From: Bradyrhizobium nitroreducens
Lineage (GTDB): Bacteria; Pseudomonadota; Alphaproteobacteria; Rhizobiales; Xanthobacteraceae
Reading direction: 5' to 3'
Assembly (NCBI RefSeq): GCF_002776695.1
Contig: NZ_LFJC01000003.1
Span: forward strand, 7,738,457-7,802,456
DNA length: 64,000 bases
In this document: in pieces, positions 15,227 through 23,793 of the stretch
Numbering within the stretch: position 1 is the stretch's first letter
How the letters are laid out: the number at the start of each line of letters is the position of its first letter
Translations under genes and position numbers: made by a program
Notes under the pieces: generated by a model
The model's database searches: none
What the model was told of the DNA's origin: nothing
The model's input: only the letters and a program-made list of their open reading frames with translations

Positions 15227-16987
15227 ATGCCCCGCGTTGCACTCTATGCCCGCTATTCCTCAGACAACCAGCGTGATGCTTCCATCGAAGACCAGTTGCG
15301 CCAGTGCCGCGAGCGCGCGGCGCGTGAGGGCTGGACCGTGGAGGACAGCTATTCCGACCGTGCCATCTCCGGCGCATCGCTGATCCGTTCGGGCATCCAG
15401 TCCCTGCTGGCCGATGCACAGGCTGGCCGTTTCGACATGGTGCTGTCGGAGGCGCTGGACCGCATCAGCCGCGATCAGGAAGATGTGGCGGGTGTCTTCA
15501 AGCGCTTGCGCTTCGTGGGCGTGACGATCTTCACCCTGTCGGAAGGCGAGATCAGCGAGCTTCACGTCGGCCTCAAGGGCACCATGAACGCCCTGTTCCT
15601 GAAAGACCTCGCGCTCAAGACCCATCGGGGCATCCGGGGCCGCGTCGAGGCGGGCAAGATCGGCGGCGGAAACGCCTATGGCTATCGCGTCGTCAAGACG
15701 CTGGACGCGAGCGGCGAGCCGGTCCGAGGCGAGCGCGAGATCGTCGAGGAGCAAGCCGAGATCGTGCGACGCATCTTCCGCGAATATGTCGCCGGCAAGG
15801 GACCGCAGAAGATCGCCGCCGACCTCAACCTCGAGGGCATCCCTAGCCCGGCCGGCAAGCGCTGGTCGGACACCACCATCCGCGGCAACCGCGCCATCAG
15901 TTCCGGCATTCTCAACTGCGAGCTTTACATCGGCGTCATCCGCTGGAACCGGCAGCGCCAGATGAAGAACCCGGACACCGGCCGCCGCGTCCTGCGTCTC
16001 AATCCCGAAAGCGAATGGATACGCTCTGAGGTTCCCGGGCTTCGCATCGTGCCGCAGGAGCTATGGGAGGCCGCCAAGGCGCGGCAGGACCATCTGACCG
16101 GCCTCTACACCAGGCAGATCGAGGGCGCTCGCGAGGGTATCCGCCGCGTCGTCGCCAACGGAGGTCTTAACGCCACGCACCGGCCGCGCAGGCTGTTGTC
16201 CGGCCTGCTCTTCTGCGGCTGCTGCGACGGCTCCTATGCGCGGCGCGGCCAGGACCGCTACGCTTGCACCAATCATGTGTTGTCCAACGGCTGCGACAAT
16301 GCCCGCACCATCGACCGCAAGGTGCTGGAGTGCCGCGTGCTCGCCGGTCTGCGCGACCGCCTGATGGCGCCTGAGGCCGCAGCCGAAGCCATGCGCGCCT
16401 ACGCGCAGGAAACCAACCGTCTCAACCGCGAGCGCCGCAACTCGGGCGAGACGACCCATCGCGCGCTTGCCAACACCGAGAAGGCCATCAAGGAGATCGT
16501 CCGCGTTATCGAGCAAGGCGGCTATCATCGTGCCCTGTCCAACCGGCTGACCGAGCTTGAAGCCAGGCAGGCCGAACTCAACGCGCGTCTATCGGAGGTT
16601 CCCGTCGATCTGCCCGACATCCATCCCAACATAGGCGACATCTACCGGCGCAGGATCGAGCGCCTGACCGAAGCGCTTAATCACGCCGACGACGCCCGCG
16701 AGGCTGCCGAGGCACTACGCGAAGTCATCGACCGCATCGTCATCAGCCCCGGCGAGAAGCGCGGCGACCTCCAGATCACCCTGCACGGCGATCTCGACAC
16801 CATCATCGACTGGGTCGCGCGCGCCGCCAAATCAGGCTACAAGGCCAAGCTCAAAATCACATCATCCCGATTGTCGGTCTCGGTAAAAGGCCGGGCTTGT
16901 CCCGGGCATCCACGTTCTTTGTGCTGCGTGGCGGCGTGGATGGCCGGGACAAGCCCGGCCATGGCGATCTGGGACTATCGTGCCTAG
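15227..16987 (+). CDS. Large serine recombinase of the integrative element
   Basis: 586-residue resolvase/invertase-type recombinase that probably integrates and excises the element. The catalytic domain starts ALYARYSSDNQRDASIEDQL, with nucleophile Ser11 or Ser12; the recombinase domain follows (GNAYGYRVV, then IRRIFREYVAGKGPQKIAADLN near residue 195). A zinc-ribbon block lies near 325 (LLFCGCCDGSYARRG ... CTNHVLSNGCDN), then a coiled-coil region. The last 35 or so residues (GRACPGHPR...) are encoded by an inserted palindromic repeat, so the natural C terminus has been replaced. It starts 17 bp after the toxin gene. Confidence 0.93.
   Translation: MPRVALYARYSSDNQRDASIEDQLRQCRERAAREGWTVEDSYSDRAISGASLIRSGIQSLLADAQAGRFDMVLSEALDRISRDQEDVAGVFKRLRFVGVTIFTLSEGEISELHVGLKGTMNALFLKDLALKTHRGIRGRVEAGKIGGGNAYGYRVVKTLDASGEPVRGEREIVEEQAEIVRRIFREYVAGKGPQKIAADLNLEGIPSPAGKRWSDTTIRGNRAISSGILNCELYIGVIRWNRQRQMKNPDTGRRVLRLNPESEWIRSEVPGLRIVPQELWEAAKARQDHLTGLYTRQIEGAREGIRRVVANGGLNATHRPRRLLSGLLFCGCCDGSYARRGQDRYACTNHVLSNGCDNARTIDRKVLECRVLAGLRDRLMAPEAAAEAMRAYAQETNRLNRERRNSGETTHRALANTEKAIKEIVRVIEQGGYHRALSNRLTELEARQAELNARLSEVPVDLPDIHPNIGDIYRRRIERLTEALNHADDAREAAEALREVIDRIVISPGEKRGDLQITLHGDLDTIIDWVARAAKSGYKAKLKITSSRLSVSVKGRACPGHPRSLCCVAAWMAGTSPAMAIWDYRA
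16891..16958. repeat. Palindromic repeat inside the recombinase 3' end
   Basis: CCGGGCTTGTCCCGGGCATCCACG and, after about 20 bp, its near-exact complement (16935-16958) form a 24-bp-arm hairpin. This is a dispersed Bradyrhizobium-type extragenic repeat; here it supplies coding sequence and the region just before the stop of the recombinase. Confidence 0.8.
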
Positions 16988-17146
16988 AGTGAACAGCTCG
17001 AAAGCGATAGCTCCGGCCCGGGGGAGGGCAGCCCGGTCCCGGCAACGTTCAGGCAATCTCCGCAACATTTCTAAACATCTTCGTCAACATCCCGCGGCTG
17101 TCCGGGTGTAGGACGCGCCGAGACTTCACGAATCAGGATTGACAGA

Positions 17147-17641
17147 ATGCGATTGAAGAGTTCGGCGGCGCGCATGGGCATTGGCGCGGCCTGCCTCGTG
17201 CTCGTCGGCACCAGCGCCGTGCGCGCAGAGGCCGTGTTCGACGGTCTGGCCGGCGCATGGTCGGGCATCGGCACGATGAAGCCGTCCGACGGTCCGCGTG
17301 AGAAGGTCCGCTGCAAGGTGGCGTACAACGTCACCAGGCCGGGACGGTCGTTGACGCTCGATCTGCGTTGCGCGAGCGATGCGTACAAGATGGTCCTGTC
17401 CGCCAACATCGAGCAGAGTGGGACGGAGCTTTCCGGCAACTGGTTCGAGAGCGAATACCGACAGGGCGGCAAGGTCTACGGCAGCAACAAGGACGGCTTG
17501 ATCGAGGCGCGAATTGAGGGAAACACGGTGGCCGCCCTGGTGACGATCCAGACCAGGAGCAATCACCAGTCTTTCCTGATGGAGGCGCCGGGCTCCTGGA
17601 TGTCGGAAGTCGCGATCGAATTGAACAAGGACGCCAGGTGA
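17147..17641 (+). CDS. Conserved secreted protein of unknown function
   Basis: 164 residues with a clear N-terminal signal peptide: basic MRLKSSAARM, a hydrophobic stretch IGAACLVLVGTSAV and a likely cleavage after VRA at about residue 27. The mature protein has a beta-rich lipocalin-like pattern (GAWSGIGTMKPSDG, RCKVAYNV, GTELSGNWFESEYRQGG, EGNTVAALVTIQT) and two cysteines that could form a disulphide. No named family is recognised; the pattern suggests a periplasmic small-ligand or stress protein. It follows the mobile element after a 160-bp gap and is probably the first chromosomal gene beyond it. Confidence 0.7.
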   Translation: MRLKSSAARMGIGAACLVLVGTSAVRAEAVFDGLAGAWSGIGTMKPSDGPREKVRCKVAYNVTRPGRSLTLDLRCASDAYKMVLSANIEQSGTELSGNWFESEYRQGGKVYGSNKDGLIEARIEGNTVAALVTIQTRSNHQSFLMEAPGSWMSEVAIELNKDAR

Positions 17642-17649
17642 CTTCGATC

Positions 17650-18600
17650 GCTTGAGCTCGATCCCTGCTCATTCCCCTCAGATCCTTCTCCAAGTTCTCT
17701 CGCCTGAGGACCGTCGTCTCGCACCCCGACGTTGGCACCCCCAACTGGCGGCGGTCCTCTCTCCCGTTTCAGCGTCCTCCCCAACTGTGACGGTCGATTG
17801 CCGGCACAGAAGGGGCGGCGGGTACCCGGGAAGAGCACCCTCGGACCAGGGGGACAAGAATTCGCTTTACAAGAATTCGGAAATATCGCATATTTCACCC
17901 ATCCCGCCCGCCGCAAGGGGCGTTTCGCGATCGTCACGAGACGCGGGCCGGGAGGCGGTGGCCGCGACGGCGTCGGCGCGCCGGGTCGGCTGCAGGGCGG
18001 GACTTCCCGTGAGCAGCAGCCCGCGCGATACGACACGGCGCTGACAGCGTCCTCGTTCGGCCGCGATGGCGAGCGCACGCCAGCCGTCGCGGACAGGGGC
18101 TGAGGATGTGCGCGGCGGCAAAATCGTGTGGTCCTGACGCCCGGGGTCTGTGCGTCAAGTGTTGCGGTGATGTCGCGGCCCAACCGGGTCCGCGCATCAG
18201 CCATCCGCAAGGCGACGGGGGCAATAGTGCATCGCTCCCCGGGGAGAGCGCGACATAAGCCGTAAAACCATCCGCGCAGGGAAGGCCGGGCGACCGGCAA
18301 CACCTGTGGTCCACCCCGTGCGCGTCTTTGTTCGCACGCGGGACTTCGGGTGCCAGCCGGCGCCCGGCCTTCCCTGCGCCCTTTCTGATCGAGAGGGCGC
18401 AACGAAGAGAGCAAAGCTCGGGCGAAATCAGCCGCGAGAATGCGCAAGTGCGTCTTCCGGAAAGATCATGTCTTGTGGATGCTCGTGCCACGGAGGCCGG
18501 CAGCTGCGATCGGGCCGGCGGCGGCATCAGGCGCCATCATCAAGCTGTAACACTGGCGTAATTGAGTACCCCGCATGGATCCGGAAAAGATGCCGTCAGC
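17650..18600. repeat. Long non-coding region with dispersed Bradyrhizobium repeat
   Basis: About 950 bp without a believable gene. A perfect 19-bp inverted repeat, GCGCAGGGAAGGCCGGGCG at 18274-18292 and its complement at 18361-18379, brackets a 68-nt interior. The surrounding sequence resembles a repeat seen in many Bradyrhizobium intergenic regions, whose spurious translations often enter databases. A smaller hairpin built on TCCGGAA lies at about 18580-18612, just before the transporter gene. Confidence 0.6.
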
Positions 18601-18642
18601 CATCTTCCGGAATGGGACAGTCGTTGACGGTTGGGGCTATCC

Positions 18643-19659
18643 ATGGCTGAGCCGGCAAAGCTTGTCAGCGCGATAGAGGAGGCCGACCCGGCCATTCCCG
18701 GTCTGGTCTGGGCCTTCCGTCTGCACAGTGACGGCAGCGCCGAGGCGCTGCCGATCGACCGGCCGATCGAATTCAGCCATGACGGCCGGCTCTGGCTGCA
18801 TTTCAATTTGACGGACGGTCGGGTGCGTCCGTGGATCGCGTCGTCGCAGCTGCCGCCGCTTGCGCGGGAGCTGCTGCTGTCGAACGACACGTTCCAGCAG
18901 CTTCACGTCATCGACCACTGCGTCTACGGCGTGTTCTCCGATCTCATCCGCGACATCGACAGCGCGACGGAAGAGACTGCGTTCCTGCGCTTCGCCATGA
19001 CCGAGCGTCTTCTGATCAGCGGCCGCCATCAGGCGCTGTGCTCGGCGGACGCAACGCGGCGCGTGCTCGAAGGTGGCTATCGCGTCGACAATGTCGCCCA
19101 TCTCCTGGAAAAGATCGTCGACGAGGTCGCCGATACGCTGGATCGGATGGCCGACAAGCTCGGCCAGGAGATCGACGACATCGAGGAACGGATTCTCGCC
19201 GACGACGTAAGGCCGGAGATGCGCCGCAACCTCGGCCGTCTGCGCCGGACCTGCGTCAGGCTGCATCGCCAGCTCACCGGGTTGCGCGTGCTGTTCCATC
19301 GCCTCGACCAGAAGAACACGGACCGTCTCTCACCCGCGTTGCGGATCCAGGCCGGCAAGCTGGCGCAGCGGCTCGACGGGCTCGATCACGACATCGTCGA
19401 GCTCCGCGAGCGCAGCCGGCTGCTCGAGGAGGAGCTGCGCTTCAAGAACGAGGAGGAGAGCAATCGTCATCTGCACACGCTCTCGATCGTGACCTCGTTG
19501 CTGCTGCCGCCGACGCTGATCACCGGCATTTTCGGCATGAACACCAAAGGCTTGCCGCTGACCGACGTCGAGAGCGGATTTCTGTGGGCCGCGATGCTGA
19601 TGGCGTCATCCGTCGGTGCGGCCTATCTGTTCATGCGGCGCACAGGCATTTTCAAATAG
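18643..19659 (+). CDS. CorA/ZntB-family divalent-cation transporter
   Basis: 338 residues from ATG 18643 (an upstream in-frame TTG at 18631 lacks support). A long cytoplasmic N-terminal domain with many charged helices (DRMADKLGQEIDDIEERIL, RLDGLDHDIVELRERSRLLEEEL) leads to two C-terminal membrane segments, HTLSIVTSLLLPPTLITGIFG and FLWAAMLMASSVGAAYLFM, joined by the diagnostic GMNTKGLP loop (GMN motif). Homopentamers form a pore for Zn2+, Mg2+ or similar cations. The acidic, ZntB-like N terminus (PGLVWAFRLHSDGSAE) favours the ZntB branch. An OprB porin follows 12 bp later, perhaps in the same transcript. Confidence 0.9.
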   Translation: MAEPAKLVSAIEEADPAIPGLVWAFRLHSDGSAEALPIDRPIEFSHDGRLWLHFNLTDGRVRPWIASSQLPPLARELLLSNDTFQQLHVIDHCVYGVFSDLIRDIDSATEETAFLRFAMTERLLISGRHQALCSADATRRVLEGGYRVDNVAHLLEKIVDEVADTLDRMADKLGQEIDDIEERILADDVRPEMRRNLGRLRRTCVRLHRQLTGLRVLFHRLDQKNTDRLSPALRIQAGKLAQRLDGLDHDIVELRERSRLLEEELRFKNEEESNRHLHTLSIVTSLLLPPTLITGIFGMNTKGLPLTDVESGFLWAAMLMASSVGAAYLFMRRTGIFK

Positions 19660-19671
19660 CGCGCGCCGATC

Positions 19672-21063
19672 GTGAGCTGGAGGACCCGAACAACCCTGGC
19701 TGCAATCGCGCTGGCCCACATAGTGGCAAGCCCCAGCGCATTCGCCGGCGCCAAGGACGAGAGCGCGGCCGAATGGCTGTTTCCAAAATGGTTCAACGCG
19801 TGGCATGACGGCCTTGCCGGCAAGGGCCTGAATTTCGGCGCCACCTATATCGCGGACAACATCGCCAACGCCTCCGGCGGCGTGAAGCGCGGCGCCGTCC
19901 ATTTCGGCCGTCTCGATCTGTCGGTCGATGCCGATCTCGACAAGCTGATTGGCTGGAGCGGCGGCCGCTTCTACGCCAACGCATTCGTGATCTACGGCCA
20001 GGGGCTCTCGCGCAACTACGTGATGAACCTCGCCACCATCAGCGAGATCGAAGCGCTGCCGGACCAGCGGCTCTACAATGCCTATTTCGAGCAGAGCTTC
20101 TTCAACGACCGCCTGAACATCAGGGCCGGCCAGCAGGCAGCCGATGTCGAGTTCTTCGACAGCCAGACCGACGACCTCTTCATCAACGGCACCTTCGGCT
20201 GGCCCGCGATCAAGGCTTCCAACCTTCCGGCGGGTGGCCCGGCGCCGCCGATCGCGGTGCCCGGCATTCGCATCAAGGCCGCGCTGACCGACAGGATCAC
20301 CGCTTACGGCGCGGTGTTCGACGGCGACCCGTCGGGGCCAGGGGAAGCCGATCCGCAGCTGCGCGACCACCATGGCCTGGCATTCCGCGTCAACGATCCG
20401 CCGTGGGTGATCGGGCAGGTCCGCTTCAACTACGACATTGATATCGGCGGCCGGCCGCTCGCCGGCAATTTCACGCCGGGCGCCTGGAAGCACTATGGCT
20501 CGTTCGACAGCCAGCGTTTCACGGCGGAGGGGCTGTCGATCGCCGATCCCGGCGGAAGCGGCATCCCCGCGAAACTACGCGGCAACTACGGGATCTTTGC
20601 GGTCATCGAGCAGGTGCTGTATCGCCCGCCATCGGTGACCGAGAACAGCACCTCGGCCTCGCTCCCGGGCATCACCGCGTTCGGCCGTGTCGCGTACAGC
20701 CCGCCGGATCGCAATCTGATCGATCTGTACCTGGACGGGGGCATCGGTTTTGTCGGTTTCACACCGGGCCGTCCACTCGACCGCTTCGGCGTGGCGATGG
20801 CCTATATGCGAATCTCGAACACCGCGCGCAATCTCGATCTCGACACGCAGGCCTTCACCGGGGTCCGGAGCCCGGTGCGCAGCAATGAGACACTGATCGA
20901 GATGATCTACGAGGCGCACGTCAAGCCGGGTTGGCTGGTCGCGCCTTATTTCCAATATGTGTTCCGCCCCTCCGGCGGAATTCCCAATCCGAACGATCCG
21001 GCCGGTGTCTCGCGAATTGGTGACGCCGCTGTGTTCGGCGTCACCACCACGATCAGGTACTAG
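19672..21063 (+). CDS. OprB-family carbohydrate-selective porin
   Basis: 463 residues starting at GTG 19672 with a signal peptide (TTLAAIALAHIVASPSAFA). The mature part has the repeating amphipathic beta-strands of an outer-membrane barrel, for example GKGLNFGATYIADNIANASGG and NAYFEQSFFNDRLNIRAGQQAADVEFF, the conserved OprB block, and ends with the aromatic outer-membrane signature TTTIRY. OprB barrels let sugars cross the outer membrane. The gene starts 12 bp after the CorA/ZntB gene and converges with an MFS gene whose stop overlaps its own by 4 bp. Substrate unknown. Confidence 0.9.
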   Translation: MSWRTRTTLAAIALAHIVASPSAFAGAKDESAAEWLFPKWFNAWHDGLAGKGLNFGATYIADNIANASGGVKRGAVHFGRLDLSVDADLDKLIGWSGGRFYANAFVIYGQGLSRNYVMNLATISEIEALPDQRLYNAYFEQSFFNDRLNIRAGQQAADVEFFDSQTDDLFINGTFGWPAIKASNLPAGGPAPPIAVPGIRIKAALTDRITAYGAVFDGDPSGPGEADPQLRDHHGLAFRVNDPPWVIGQVRFNYDIDIGGRPLAGNFTPGAWKHYGSFDSQRFTAEGLSIADPGGSGIPAKLRGNYGIFAVIEQVLYRPPSVTENSTSASLPGITAFGRVAYSPPDRNLIDLYLDGGIGFVGFTPGRPLDRFGVAMAYMRISNTARNLDLDTQAFTGVRSPVRSNETLIEMIYEAHVKPGWLVAPYFQYVFRPSGGIPNPNDPAGVSRIGDAAVFGVTTTIRY

Positions 21064-22355
21064 GCCATGGCGGGTTTCGGCTGCGGTTTCGGTTGCCGCG
21101 ACAGCGCCAGCACGATCAGTGCGGCGAACACGCAGAGCGCGCCAGCGATGAAGAACGCGGGCAGGTAGCTCTGATAGACCGTTCGCGAGAAACCCGCACC
21201 GAAGGCGGCGGTGCCGGCGCCGAGCTGATGGCCGGCGAAGATCCAGCCGAACACGAGATTGGCGCGCTCGGGGCCGAATTTCTGCGCGGTGAGACGCACG
21301 GTCGGCGGCACGGTCGCGATCCAGTCGAGACCGTAGAACATCGCGAAGATGGACAGGCCATAGAACGAGAAATCGCTGAAGGGGAGGAAGATCAGCGAGA
21401 GCCCGCGCAGGCCGTAATACCAGAACAGCAGATAGCGGTTGTCGTAGCGATCCGACAGCCAGCCCGACATGATGGTGCCGAAGAAGTCGAAGATGCCCAT
21501 CGCGGCCAGCAGGCTCGCCGCCTGCACCTGCGGGATGCCGAAATCGAGGCACATCGGGATCAGGTGCACCTGGACGAGGCCGTTGGTGGACGCGCCGCAG
21601 ACGAAGAAGGTCGCAAACAGGATCCAGAACGCGGTCGACTTCGAGGCGTCGCGCAGCGTGCCGAGCGCCACGGCCGTGATGGAGCCGTGATTGACGGGCG
21701 GAGCGGGCAGGGGCTCGGTGCCCTCGTCGCCGAAAGGACGCAGGCCGACGTCGCTCGGGCGGTCGCGCATCGCGAGCAGGACGGCCAGCGCGGAGACGCC
21801 GAGCATGATGCAGACGAAGCCGAGCGCGAGCCGCCAGCCATAGCGTTCGGTGAGGCTGGCCAGCAGCGGCAGGAATACGAGCTGGCCGGTGGCGACGCTC
21901 GCGGTCATGATGCCGACCACGAGGCCGCGCCGTGCTGCGAACCAGCGCGTAGCAATCGTCGCGCCCAACACCAGCGCGGTCATGCCGGTGCCGATGCCGA
22001 TCACGCCCCCCCAGAGGGCGACGAGCTGCCAGACCTCGGTCATGCCGAGCGAGAGGACCAGCGCCGAGACCACGATCAGCTGAGCGGTCAGCGTGACGTT
22101 GCGCAGCCCATAGCGGTTGAGCAGGGCGGCCGCGAACGGCGCCATCAGCCCGAACAGGATGAAGCGGATCGACAGCGCGGAGGAGATCTCCGCCGTGCTC
22201 CAGCCGAATTCCTTCTGCAGCGGGACGATGAACACGCCGGGCGCGCCGACCGTGCCGGCGCTGATCAGCGCGGCGAGGAAAGTCACGCCGACCATCACCC
22301 AGCCGTAATGAATGTTGCGACGGGACAGTGCTGCCGCGAGCCAGTTCGAGATCAT
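21060..22355 (-). CDS. MFS transporter (monocarboxylate/oxalate-type)
   Basis: 431-residue, 12-helix major facilitator. Helix 1 begins HYGWVMVGVTFLAALISAG, and the loop after helix 2 has NRYGLRN and later ATRWFAARRGLVVG. The opening IHYGWVM is typical of the OFA/MCT-like branch that moves organic acids. A large central loop (DVGLRPFGDEGTEPL) splits the two six-helix halves, and the cytoplasmic tail is basic. It converges on the OprB gene with a 4-bp overlap of stop codons. Next on the same strand, about 110 bp upstream of its start, is the thiolase. Substrate not deducible; a carboxylate is likely. Confidence 0.88.
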   Translation of the reverse strand: MISNWLAAALSRRNIHYGWVMVGVTFLAALISAGTVGAPGVFIVPLQKEFGWSTAEISSALSIRFILFGLMAPFAAALLNRYGLRNVTLTAQLIVVSALVLSLGMTEVWQLVALWGGVIGIGTGMTALVLGATIATRWFAARRGLVVGIMTASVATGQLVFLPLLASLTERYGWRLALGFVCIMLGVSALAVLLAMRDRPSDVGLRPFGDEGTEPLPAPPVNHGSITAVALGTLRDASKSTAFWILFATFFVCGASTNGLVQVHLIPMCLDFGIPQVQAASLLAAMGIFDFFGTIMSGWLSDRYDNRYLLFWYYGLRGLSLIFLPFSDFSFYGLSIFAMFYGLDWIATVPPTVRLTAQKFGPERANLVFGWIFAGHQLGAGTAAFGAGFSRTVYQSYLPAFFIAGALCVFAALIVLALSRQPKPQPKPAMA

Positions 22356-22466
22356 TGGGCCTCAATGTTGTTGGCGAGTCCCGCGAGGGCCCGCGTCATG
22401 CTTCCTGTTTGGCACAGTTCCGGGAAGTCTGAAATGACAGACTTCCCTCAATTTCGGACATTGGTG

Positions 22467-23663
22467 CTAGTGCCTCAGCCGCTCCACCGCGATCGCGGTC
22501 GCTTCGCCGCCGCCGATGCAGAGCGCGGCGACACCGCGCTTGAGGTTGTTGGCCTCCAGCGCATGCAGCAGCGTCACGATCAGCCGCGCGCCGGTGGCGC
22601 CGATGGGGTGGCCGAGCGCGCAGGCGCCGCCATTGATGTTCAGCTTCTCTCTGGCGATGCCGAGATCGCGCTGAGCCGCCATCGCCACGACGGCGAAGGC
22701 CTCGTTGATCTCGAACAGGTCGACATCGGAGGCAGCCCAGCCGACCTTGTCGAGCAGCTTGCGGATCGCCGGGATCGGCGCCGTCGTGAACCATTGCGGC
22801 TCCTGGCTATGGGTGGCATGGCCCTTGATCTCGGCGAGAACGGGCAGCCCGTTCCGATCGGCGAGCGAGCGCTTCGTCAGCACCAGCGCCGCGGCGCCGT
22901 CGGCATTGGCGGAGGAGGCCGCCGGCGTGATCGTGCCGTTGGCGCGGAACGCCGGCTTGAGGCCGGGAATCTTGGCGGGATCGACCTTCAGCGGATGCTC
23001 GTCATTGGCGATGACGCGAGGTCCAGCCTTCTCGGCCAGCGTGACCGGCGCGATCTCGGCCTTGAACGCGCCGCCCTCGACCGCCTTGCGGGCACGGCTC
23101 AGCGTCTCCATGGCATAGGCGTCCTGGTCCTTGCGGGTGAACTGATAGGCCTCGGCCGTCGCCTCGCCGAAATCGCCCATCGAGCGGCCGGTCTCGTAGG
23201 CGTCCTCGAGGCCGTCCATCATCATGTGGTCGATGATACGGTCATGGCCGACGCGATAGCCGCCGCGCGCCTTGGCGAGCAGATAGGGCGCGTTGCTCAT
23301 GCTCTCCATGCCGCCGGAGACCACGATCTCGGCCGAGCCCGCGCGGATGATGTCGTGCGCCAGCATGGTCGCCTTCATGCCGGAGCCGCAGACCTTGTTG
23401 ACGGTGGTCGCGCCGGTGGCATCGGGCAGACCGGCGGCGCGGGCGGCCTGGCGCGCGGGCGCCTGGCCCTGGCCGGCCGGCAGCACGCAGCCCATGAAGA
23501 CCTCGTCCACCTTCTCCGGTACGAGCTTGGCGCGTTCCAGCGCCGCGCCGATCACATGCGAGCCGAGCTTGTGCGCGGAAAGCGGCGACAACTCGCCCAT
23601 GAAGCGGCCGAGCGGCGTGCGGGCGGCGGAGACGATGACGACGGGATCGGCGGCTTCGGCCAT
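22467..23663 (-). CDS. Acetyl-CoA C-acyltransferase (thiolase)
   Basis: 398 residues from ATG 23663 (MAEAADPVVIVSAARTP); a 25-residue upstream extension in frame is rejected. The acyl-accepting Cys92 lies in VNKVCGSGMKA; FEINEAFAVV, GGACALGHPIGATGAR and the late CIGGGEA complete the catalytic set. Thiolases condense two acetyl-CoA or cleave 3-ketoacyl-CoA; length and the GHPIGATGAR context fit the biosynthetic PhaA/AtoB type. It sits with enoyl-CoA hydratase, thioesterase and a TetR gene, and an ATGAT-N4-ATCAT dyad lies about 30 bp upstream, matching one at the neighbouring divergent promoter. Confidence 0.95.
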   Translation of the reverse strand: MAEAADPVVIVSAARTPLGRFMGELSPLSAHKLGSHVIGAALERAKLVPEKVDEVFMGCVLPAGQGQAPARQAARAAGLPDATGATTVNKVCGSGMKATMLAHDIIRAGSAEIVVSGGMESMSNAPYLLAKARGGYRVGHDRIIDHMMMDGLEDAYETGRSMGDFGEATAEAYQFTRKDQDAYAMETLSRARKAVEGGAFKAEIAPVTLAEKAGPRVIANDEHPLKVDPAKIPGLKPAFRANGTITPAASSANADGAAALVLTKRSLADRNGLPVLAEIKGHATHSQEPQWFTTAPIPAIRKLLDKVGWAASDVDLFEINEAFAVVAMAAQRDLGIAREKLNINGGACALGHPIGATGARLIVTLLHALEANNLKRGVAALCIGGGEATAIAVERLRH

Positions 23664-23691
23664 GATGGGCTCCCTGGCGATGGAGGGTAAG

Positions 23692-23705
23692 ATGATGGTC
23701 ATCAT
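23692..23705. promoter_or_regulatory. ATGAT-N4-ATCAT operator-like dyad before the thiolase
   Basis: ATGAT at 23692-23696 and ATCAT at 23701-23705 with a GGTC spacer, just upstream of the thiolase start (read on the minus strand). The architecture is the same as the dyad at 24689-24706, suggesting one regulator for both promoters, most simply the TetR protein at 25317. Confidence 0.5.
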
Positions 23706-23793
23706 ATGATGCGGCGCAAAAAATGCAACCCGCGCCAATGATGAGAAATTGTCGTGGGTGGGATGAGATTTGGTCGTCCGATTGGGAGTAGTG

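Noticed and set aside
17563..18527. Long minus-strand frames (294 and 197 codons)
   Set aside because: They translate a dispersed intergenic repeat, a well-known source of spurious Bradyrhizobium proteins; no start context or domain.
21093..23690. 865-codon open frame on the plus strand
   Set aside because: Antisense to the MFS and thiolase genes; Arg/Gln/Glu-rich shadow with no family features.
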